42,634 nt of DNA from Verrucomicrobiota bacterium. GTDB lineage: Bacteria; Verrucomicrobiota; Kiritimatiellia; Kiritimatiellales; Tichowtungiaceae. The position numbers were made by a program, and so were the translations under genes. Shown one piece after another: positions 37,588-42,634 of this stretch (position 1 is its first letter; each line of letters opens with the position of its first letter). A model generated the notes under the pieces. That model was not told where the DNA came from and made no database searches. It saw only the letters and a program-made list of their open reading frames with translations. The DNA lies in the NCBI GenBank assembly GCA_030153935.1, contig JASKKX010000006.1, positions 1 through 42,634 on the forward strand. Direction: 5' to 3'.

Positions 37588-38568
37588 ATGGCTGTACAGT
37601 ATAAGGATTATTACAAAATATTGAATGTTTCTCGGAATGCGACGCCGGAGGAGATTCGAAAGGCTTATCGGAAACTGGCGCGCAAATATCATCCCGACGT
37701 CAATCGGGATGAAACGGCGGTTGCACGTTTCAAGGAGATCAGCGAAGCCTACGAAGTACTCAGCGATTCCGAAAAGCGCAGACAGTATGACCGCCTCGGC
37801 ACCGGCTGGAAGGCCGGGCAGGATTTCACTCCGCCGCCCGACTGGAAAAATATGCGCTATGAATTTCATCGCGGTGATGACGGCAACCGGACCCGGCATT
37901 TCAGCTTTGAAGATCTCGGCGGCGGCTTCAGCGACTTTTTCGAAACCTTTTTCGGCGGCACACACCGCTCCGGCACCTACGGAAACTCATCGCAGTCGAT
38001 GGCCATGCGCGGAGCCGACCACGAGGCGGAGATTACCATCTCACTGGAAGAGGCATTCCACGGCGCCCGTAAAACCGTTGCGCTGCAAATGGAATCGCCG
38101 GACCCCGCCGACCCGGCGGCTTCCCGTCCTCGGCAGTATCAGGTGCGCATCCCGCCGGGCACCACCGACGGCACTACGCTGCGTCTCGCCGGTCAGGGAG
38201 GCGAAGGTTATGACGGCGGCAAGTCCGGCGACCTGCTGCTGCAGGTGCGCATTGCACCTCACCCCCGCTTCCGGCTCAACGGCCACGATCTGGAGACGGA
38301 TCTGCCGCTGGCCCCGTGGGAGGCGGTGCTCGGCGCGACGGTGAAACTGCCGGCACTTGACGGGCAGGCCGTCTTCCGCGTGCCTCCCGGCACGCAGAGC
38401 GGACAACGAATCCGTCTTAAAGGGAAAGGCCTGCCGAAACGCAAAGGGCAGGGCCACGGCGACCTCTATGCCGTCGTTCGTATTGCGGTGCCCGATGCCC
38501 CGACACCGAACGAAAAGCGCCTGTTTGAAGAGCTGGCCCGAATCTCAACCTTTAACCCAAGAACCTGA
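37588..38568 (+). CDS. cbpA: DnaJ-class co-chaperone, CbpA-like
   Basis: J-domain protein that stimulates the DnaK ATPase and delivers clients. From the ATG at 37588 it has 326 residues: J domain 1-70 with HPD ([11 protein letters not shown]), a Gly/Phe-rich stretch ([14 protein letters not shown]), and two C-terminal beta domains ([50 protein letters not shown]). It lacks the zinc-finger repeats of DnaJ, matching CbpA. The upstream ATG at 37576 has no room for a ribosome site, so the second start is preferred. The adjacent CbpM-like gene strengthens the call. Confidence 0.93.
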   Translation: MAVQYKDYYKILNVSRNATPEEIRKAYRKLARKYHPDVNRDETAVARFKEISEAYEVLSDSEKRRQYDRLGTGWKAGQDFTPPPDWKNMRYEFHRGDDGNRTRHFSFEDLGGGFSDFFETFFGGTHRSGTYGNSSQSMAMRGADHEAEITISLEEAFHGARKTVALQMESPDPADPAASRPRQYQVRIPPGTTDGTTLRLAGQGGEGYDGGKSGDLLLQVRIAPHPRFRLNGHDLETDLPLAPWEAVLGATVKLPALDGQAVFRVPPGTQSGQRIRLKGKGLPKRKGQGHGDLYAVVRIAVPDAPTPNEKRLFEELARISTFNPRT

Positions 38569-38578
38569 CAGGTGACGC

Positions 38579-38899
38579 ATGAACAGCAATTGGGACCAAT
38601 TCATTCGCGAACGACAGCAGTCAGGACGCCGCCGCTTCGGCCGCTATCTGACCAGGCAACAGCTCATCGCCCTTTCGGACATTCCGCCCCGGACCGTGGA
38701 AAAACTGCTCGCTTTCGAGCTGGTGAACCGGACGTGGATTGACGGGCAGCCGATGTTCCGCACCGAGGAGCTCGACCGGATTCGAAGAATTCTTCGTCTT
38801 CACTATGACCTGGGTGTATGCTGGTCGGATGTGGACCTTGTCCTGCAGCTGATCGAACAGATTGATACGCTTCGGGAGCAGTTGCGGCACAACACGTAA
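38579..38899 (+). CDS. CbpM-like chaperone modulator (MerR-type fold)
   Basis: 106 residues. CbpM binds the J domain of CbpA and blocks its action on DnaK. The sequence shows a MerR-like helix-turn-helix start (YLTRQQLIALSDIPPRTVEKLL), FRTEELDRIRRILRLHYDLGV and the C-terminal helix DLVLQLIEQIDTLREQL, matching the family layout. It starts 10 nt after the J-protein gene, with AGGTGA upstream. Position next to cbpA repeats the well-known pair. Confidence 0.85.
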   Translation: MNSNWDQFIRERQQSGRRRFGRYLTRQQLIALSDIPPRTVEKLLAFELVNRTWIDGQPMFRTEELDRIRRILRLHYDLGVCWSDVDLVLQLIEQIDTLREQLRHNT

Positions 38900-38901
38900 T
38901 T

Positions 38902-39126
38902 ATGAAAGAAATCGGAATGGCACTACTGATCGGCGGGGCGGTCGCTGTTTTGGCCGGCCTGCTGCTGATGTTCGGCTCGCGCTTCTCGTGGCCCGGTCAC
39001 CTGCCGGGCGATATTCACCTGAACGGGAAGAACTGGTCTTTTTCGTTTCCGGTGGCGACGTGCATACTGATCAGCATTGTGATAACGGTGCTGTTGAATA
39101 TCATCCTGCACCTGTTCCGTCGATAG
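38902..39126 (+). CDS. DUF2905 family small membrane protein
   Basis: 74 residues with two hydrophobic helices (about 4-25 and 50-70) separated by the family hallmark LPGDIHLNGKNWSFSFP. Function unknown. It starts 2 nt after the cbpM stop with no clear ribosome site, so it is probably read through translational coupling at the end of the chaperone operon. Confidence 0.85.
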   Translation: MKEIGMALLIGGAVAVLAGLLLMFGSRFSWPGHLPGDIHLNGKNWSFSFPVATCILISIVITVLLNIILHLFRR

Positions 39127-39149
39127 GTCATTTTACATAAATCAGCCAT

Positions 39150-39181
39150 AAAAAAACACCGATCCGTCAAGAACCGGTGTT
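39150..39181 (-). terminator. Intrinsic terminator of tRNA-Ser
   Basis: On the minus strand AACACCG (from 39181) pairs with CGGTGTT (ending 39155), followed by a T-run. It lies 9 bp past the tRNA 3' end. Confidence 0.8.
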
Positions 39182-39189
39182 CGAAAAAG

Positions 39190-39282
<93 letters not shown>

Positions 39283-39336
39283 GCAGGAGAGGGTTATGTA
39301 TGATATTCAGCAGTAAAGGGCAAGCGGCAAAAGGTG

Positions 39337-40545
39337 TTATCTTGTTTTTCGCTGTTGTTCCCACCATTCGAGTTCGGTGGTATAACGCCGGGCGGTGCGG
39401 GCTGCAAATTTGAAATAGAGAAAAGCATCGAGAAAACTGCGGTGGCGCAGCATGCGCTGGGCGTTTTTCGGCGTAGTTTTCAGGAAACGCGGCTGTCCGC
39501 TCATAATTTCGGCAATGTGGTGTGTAACGGCTTTGGGAATACAGATGCGGTCAAGCTGACGGATATGCCGGTGGGTGGCTTCCTGCAATGCGTCGGCGTA
39601 TGCCAATCCTTCATGCTCGGCGAGCTGTGAAGCAACCCATTCATGATATTCTCCGAAGATGAGCGCGAAAAGCAGGGAGGAGTCAACCGTTAACCCGGCG
39701 GTTCGCCAGCGGTCGATCTGTTTGAAGCTTTTTTCGAGCCAGTGGCTTTTTCTTTCTCCGTCAGGCGCTTTCAGCCAGGCGCCAAGTTCCGGAAAGAGGT
39801 GTTCGATGACATCCAGTTCGCAGCAGAGCTTGAAGACCTGCACAGCTTTGCCGCAGCTGAAAAGTTTCTGGATTTCCTCATACAATCGCGAAGAGGAGCA
39901 GCCTTCCAGTCGGGCGGCATGGCACCGGATGGCCTCGCGGGCGGAAGATTCAATCTCGAGTCCCAGAGCAGCGGCAAAACGGATGGCTCGCAGGATGCGG
40001 ACGGGATCTTCGGTGAAGCGCTGGTCGGGATTGCCAATGACGCGAAGGATACGGTTATCCAGATCCTGGATGCCGTTGACATAGTCGATGATGGAAAAGT
40101 CAGCGATGTTGTAGAAGAGCGCATTAACCGTAAAGTCGCGACGCAGGGCATCTTCTTCCGGTGTTCCGAACACATTGTCGCGCAGTACGAGTCCGTCTTT
40201 GGCTAGAAATGAATTTTTTTCAGGAATTTCGTCGGCAGCGGGCATGGGCGCACGGAACGTGGAGACTTCAATGATTTCATTATGAAAATAGACGTGAACA
40301 AGCCGGAAACGGCGACCGATGAGCCGACTGTTACGGAATACTTTTTTAACTTCTTCAGGTGTTGCGTTGGTGGCGACATCGAAATCTTTCGGGGCGCGAT
40401 TGAGCAAAAGGTCACGTACACCGCCGCCTGCGAGGAACGCTGTGTACCCGGCGTCTTTCAGGCCGTAGAGAACTTTGAGTGCGGCGGAGCTGATCTGTTT
40501 GCGACTGATGTTGTGGTCGGGTCGGGCTATAATTTTAGGTTCCAT
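39337..40545 (-). CDS. pcnB: Poly(A) polymerase I
   Basis: Adds poly(A) tails to RNA 3' ends, promoting decay. The PcnB-specific head is present: HNISRKQISSAALKVL, then nucleotidyltransferase motif GGGVRDLLL with KDFDVATNATPEEV, and RLIGRRFRLVHV, which separates PcnB from CCA-adding enzymes. RRDFTVNALFYNI and ILRAIRFAAALG follow. The start at 40545 (402 residues) is chosen by similarity; no ribosome site is visible. A longer in-frame extension runs into the neighbouring gene and is rejected. Encoded CCA ends on both tRNAs here are consistent with assigning this protein to poly(A) rather than CCA addition. Confidence 0.92.
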   Translation of the reverse strand: MEPKIIARPDHNISRKQISSAALKVLYGLKDAGYTAFLAGGGVRDLLLNRAPKDFDVATNATPEEVKKVFRNSRLIGRRFRLVHVYFHNEIIEVSTFRAPMPAADEIPEKNSFLAKDGLVLRDNVFGTPEEDALRRDFTVNALFYNIADFSIIDYVNGIQDLDNRILRVIGNPDQRFTEDPVRILRAIRFAAALGLEIESSAREAIRCHAARLEGCSSSRLYEEIQKLFSCGKAVQVFKLCCELDVIEHLFPELGAWLKAPDGERKSHWLEKSFKQIDRWRTAGLTVDSSLLFALIFGEYHEWVASQLAEHEGLAYADALQEATHRHIRQLDRICIPKAVTHHIAEIMSGQPRFLKTTPKNAQRMLRHRSFLDAFLYFKFAARTARRYTTELEWWEQQRKTR

Positions 40546-40639
40546 ACGGATCAAAAATTCTTCAATGTTCTGGAAAATGTAATGGCTGCATCGAGCTGGT
40601 AAAAGATTTTTTTCCAGATCCTGGGAAAAACAGGGCAGG

Positions 40640-41008
40640 TTACCCGACCTGCTCCCTGATCCAGCGGATAATGACATTGACGATGTAACTGATTTCTTTT
40701 TCTGTCAGTTCGATGCCGGTTCGAATGCCGTGAAATTTCTCCAGCTTGGATCGATCACTGGTTCCTGTTGCATGCTGAGCGATGAAAACAGGATGCCCTT
40801 TGAGCGGGGTCTGCCGTCCATCGTTTTTCGGATTGGACGGAGCCAGGCGTTTGCGGACAAAATCTGCAGCATGAAGTCTGAGAATATCCAGACCGCGGGA
40901 GCGTACATATTCCTTTTCAGGGTCGCCCAATTCCAACGGCTCAATCTGCTTTGAACGGGCGAGTTTTGTTTTCAGCGTTTGCCATTGCTTGTCATCTAAA
41001 TTTTGCAC
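40640..41008 (-). CDS. DUF4186 family protein
   Basis: 122 residues from a GTG start with AGGAGG about 11 nt upstream. The C-terminal half contains the family block TPLKGHPVFIAQHATG, then LEKFHGI and the terminal YIVNVIIRWI helix. Function is unknown; some members carry more Cys, which this one lacks. It has its own promoter (41065-41093) and is 94 bp upstream of pcnB, which could be co-transcribed. Confidence 0.85.
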   Translation of the reverse strand: MQNLDDKQWQTLKTKLARSKQIEPLELGDPEKEYVRSRGLDILRLHAADFVRKRLAPSNPKNDGRQTPLKGHPVFIAQHATGTSDRSKLEKFHGIRTGIELTEKEISYIVNVIIRWIREQVG

Positions 41009-41064
41009 GTATCCAACCGCCTCCTTTGTCCGGGCCGATCAAATTCGACTCCAGCACACAGCAA

Positions 41065-41093
41065 AGTATAGATTCCGACTGCAATAATGACAA
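41065..41093 (-). promoter_or_regulatory. Sigma-70-type promoter of the DUF4186 gene
   Basis: Minus strand: TTGTCA (41088-41093), 17-bp spacer, TATACT (41065-41070). Predicted start near 41057 leaves a leader of about 50 nt before the GTG. Confidence 0.8.
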
Positions 41094-41120
41094 GGGATAA
41101 AGAAAAAAGGTTTGAATGCG

Positions 41121-41149
41121 TTGACTTTGTTTCAAGATATTGTTTTATT
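41121..41149 (+). promoter_or_regulatory. Promoter of tRNA-Leu
   Basis: TTGACT (41121-41126), 17-bp spacer, TTTATT (41144-41149), 15 bp before the tRNA 5' end. The -35 box is good, the -10 box matches four of six. Confidence 0.65.
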
Positions 41150-41164
41150 ACGCGTTCCTGTGTC

Positions 41165-41251
41165 GCACCTGTGGTGAAACTGGCAGACACGCAAGATTCA
41201 GGTTCTTGTGCCGGCAACGGCGTGGAGGTTCGAATCCTCTCAGGTGCACCA
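41165..41251 (+). tRNA. tRNA-Leu (anticodon CAG)
   Basis: 87 nt including encoded CCA. Acceptor GCACCTG pairs with CAGGTGC, discriminator A, anticodon CAG (41199-41201) in a CAAGA/TCTTG stem, class II variable arm, T-arm GAGGTTCGAATCCTC. Confidence 0.97.
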
Positions 41252-41272
41252 AACTTACTTTCCGAGGCTTAA

Positions 41273-41545
41273 TCAAAAGCAGCTCTTCAACGAGGAGGGC
41301 AGGGGGTGAAGTTTTTTTCCGCAGAAGACAATCCCACGCAACCGGCAGCTGTTGAAATTCCTGAAGCCGCTGGTTTTCCTCTGGATCATCTCCATCCTGG
41401 TATGGAACACCCCTCGGTGATTCCGTTATTCTTCGTGAACCTCCACATCCGGACGATTTCATCGCACCGGGAGCTGAGCGTTTCCCCCAACGTGCGGAAC
41501 GTTTCGAAGAGGCTTTCCTGCCGCCGGGGGTCGGGTCAATGTCCG
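41273..41545 (-). pseudogene. ISL3-like transposase C-terminal remnant, frameshifted
   Basis: On the minus strand the frame from about 41540 reads DEIVRMWRFTKNNGITEG, then shifts near 41405-41413 and continues in another frame as FHTRMEMIQRK, GFRNFN and CRLRGIVFCG. Together these match the conserved C-terminal block of ISL3-type transposases (ITEG-FH-KM-IQR-GFRNF-YRLRV). The 5' two thirds of the gene and the inverted repeats are absent. The remnant ends 22 bp after tRNA-Leu. Confidence 0.7.
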
Positions 41546-41690
41546 GGTAACCGATCAATCCCGGGTCGGGCTGCATGACGCGTCCCGGCGGTGCCGGGCT
41601 CTGCGTGGAGTCCGTGGGGTGAAACCCCGGCAGCAGGAAGTGGTATAAGAAGAGTTTTCGTCTTTGTGAGTGATCCATGAGCATACCGTC
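41546..41690. other. Remainder of the gap between ISL3 remnant and the palindrome pair
   Basis: No gene, RNA or terminator recognised. A minus-strand frame beginning at an ATG near 41680 has no family features and runs out of frame into the transposase remnant. Confidence 0.4.
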
Positions 41691-41735
41691 TTCCAATCTA
41701 TGGAATGTTGCGCAATTATTTTCCAAAGATTGGAA
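41691..41735. repeat. Pair of TTCC-N5-TTGGAA palindromes next to pyrC 3' end
   Basis: TTCCAATCTATGGAA (41691-41705, strict in the reverse orientation) and TTCCAAAGATTGGAA (41721-41735, strict) start exactly 30 bp apart. The second ends 2 bp from the pyrC stop codon. No intrinsic terminator accompanies them. Confidence 0.65.
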
Positions 41736-41737
41736 CA

Positions 41738-42634
41738 CTAACGATTGAATTCCAGACGCCGACCGCAGGCGGAACCGGTCGCCGCGCCGTTCTGCCAGGC
41801 GATCTGTCCGGAAACGATGGTCGTATCGATGCCGGATCGGAAGGAAATGCCTTCGAACGGCGACCAGCCGCACTTATAGAGAAGATTCTTCTTGGTAACA
41901 GTCTGCGGTCGGTTGAGATCAACCAGCACCAGGTCGGCCCAGTATCCTTCGCGGATGAATCCGCGTTCTTTAATGCTGAAAATACGGGCGGGATTGTGGG
42001 CGGTTTTTTCGGCGACGGTCTCCAGCGAAAGCACGCCGTTGTGAACGTGTTCAAGAACGGCGGGCAGAGCGGACTGGATGAGCGGCATGCCGGAGGGAGC
42101 CGACCAGTAGGTCCCGGATTTTTCTTCCAGCGTGTGCGGGGCGTGATCGGTGCCGATGGTATCGATCCGGTCGGTCAGCAGTCCGCGCAGCAGCGCTTCG
42201 CGGTCGGCAGCGGTTTTGATGGAGGGGTTGCATTTGATGAGCGCGCCTTTGGTTTTGTAGGCGGAACGGTCAAAGTGCAGGTAGTGAATACAGGTTTCGG
42301 CGGTTATTTTTTTGATGCGTTCGTCGCGTTCTTCATAAAGTTCATTTTCCCGCGGGCTGCTGATGTGCACAAAACCTTCATCGAAAAGTTCCAGTTCCCG
42401 CGCGGTGCTCACATGCAGAATATGCAGCCGCGCACCGTATTTACGGGCCAGTTCAACAGCCAGTTGCGAGGAGCGGAAACAGGCTTCTTCGCTGCGGATG
42501 AAAGGATGCGCGGCAAACGGTGTTTTGTCGCCGTAATGCTCGCGGAAAATTCGCTCGTGCTTTTGGATGATCCCGGCGTCTTCGCAGTGCGCGGCGAGGT
42601 TGACGGGGCATTCACGGAAAAGTTCTTCCAGAAT
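41738..42634 (-). CDS. pyrC: Dihydroorotase, 3' part; 5' end outside window
   Basis: Cyclises carbamoyl-aspartate to dihydroorotate in pyrimidine synthesis. 298 residues are visible; the frame stays open to the window edge. Motifs in order: AAHCEDAGII, HPFIRSEEACFRSS, RLHILHVSTAREL, KCNPSIK, DTIGTDHAPHTLEEK (active-site Asp and His) and GYWADLVLVDLN, all typical of the class I amidohydrolase-type dihydroorotases rather than the short E. coli PyrC type. Apparent breaks into two frames come only from internal start choice; the gene is continuous. Confidence 0.93.
   Translation of the reverse strand: MLEELFRECPVNLAAHCEDAGIIQKHERIFREHYGDKTPFAAHPFIRSEEACFRSSQLAVELARKYGARLHILHVSTARELELFDEGFVHISSPRENELYEERDERIKKITAETCIHYLHFDRSAYKTKGALIKCNPSIKTAADREALLRGLLTDRIDTIGTDHAPHTLEEKSGTYWSAPSGMPLIQSALPAVLEHVHNGVLSLETVAEKTAHNPARIFSIKERGFIREGYWADLVLVDLNRPQTVTKKNLLYKCGWSPFEGISFRSGIDTTIVSGQIAWQNGAATGSACGRRLEFNR

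Noticed and set aside
40546-40677. 44-residue N-terminal extension of pcnB
   Set aside because: It overlaps the DUF4186 gene and is unlike the PcnB family; the family start is at or near 40545.
41148-41873. 241-residue minus-strand frame across tRNA-Leu and the pyrC 3' end
   Set aside because: It runs antisense to the tRNA and overlaps pyrC out of frame; only the ISL3 remnant inside it has meaning.
42409-42615. Apparent second frame suggesting a frameshift in pyrC
   Set aside because: Translating the pyrC frame by hand from 42634 gives an unbroken dihydroorotase sequence, so there is no shift.

Overview
The window looks like a chromosomal segment of a moderately GC-rich, Gram-negative heterotroph. 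It may belong to the PVC superphylum (a Kiritimatiellota/Verrucomicrobiota-like lineage), but that is a low-confidence inference from general gene style; no rRNA or other taxonomic marker is present. About 25 of the genes belong to recognisable families. Both window ends cut a gene: an NRPS on the left and a dihydroorotase on the right.

Layout. (1) 1-7.3 kb, plus strand: the 3' part of a non-ribosomal peptide synthetase with an internal formyltransferase domain and a Cys-type thioesterase, overlapping by ATGA a membrane-anchored D-Ala-D-Ala carboxypeptidase. (2) 7.4-15.8 kb: central metabolism and phosphate storage: transketolase, a PHP phosphoesterase, phosphofructokinase with a 42-residue Cys/Lys-rich protein behind it, and a polyphosphatase/polyphosphate kinase pair. 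(3) 15.9-21.0 kb, minus strand: a three-gene operon led by an 1109-residue fusion of 2-oxoacid dehydrogenase E1-alpha, E1-beta, a lipoyl domain and a complete beta-ketoacyl-ACP synthase III, followed by a Gfo/Idh/MocA oxidoreductase and an unknown six-helix membrane protein. (4) 21.1-25.1 kb, plus strand: YgiQ-type radical SAM protein and PtsP (GAF-enzyme I). (5) 25.2-29.3 kb, minus strand: a four-gene sugar-type ABC importer with a clear sigma-70 promoter and an intercistronic hairpin. (6) 29.5-39.1 kb: a proteostasis island: HtpG, ClpB, three tandem Hsp20 genes, a CbpA-type J protein, a CbpM-like modulator, interrupted by an IS66-like remnant and an HD phosphohydrolase. (7) 39.2-42.6 kb: tRNA-Ser(GCU), poly(A) polymerase I, a DUF4186 protein, tRNA-Leu(CAG), an ISL3-like transposase remnant and the 3' part of pyrC.

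Two observations stand out. The E1-lipoyl-KAS III fusion places production of an acyl-lipoyl group and a Claisen-condensing enzyme in one chain, with no E2 acyltransferase domain between them. This suggests branched-chain oxoacids are committed directly to primer condensation (inference). Second, a 15-bp near-palindrome, TTCC-N5-TTGGAA, recurs at several places (around 3.1, 6.2-6.3, 21.0, 35.9 and 41.7 kb). Copies are often about 31 bp apart, far more often than chance would give, and look like an undescribed operator or dispersed element.
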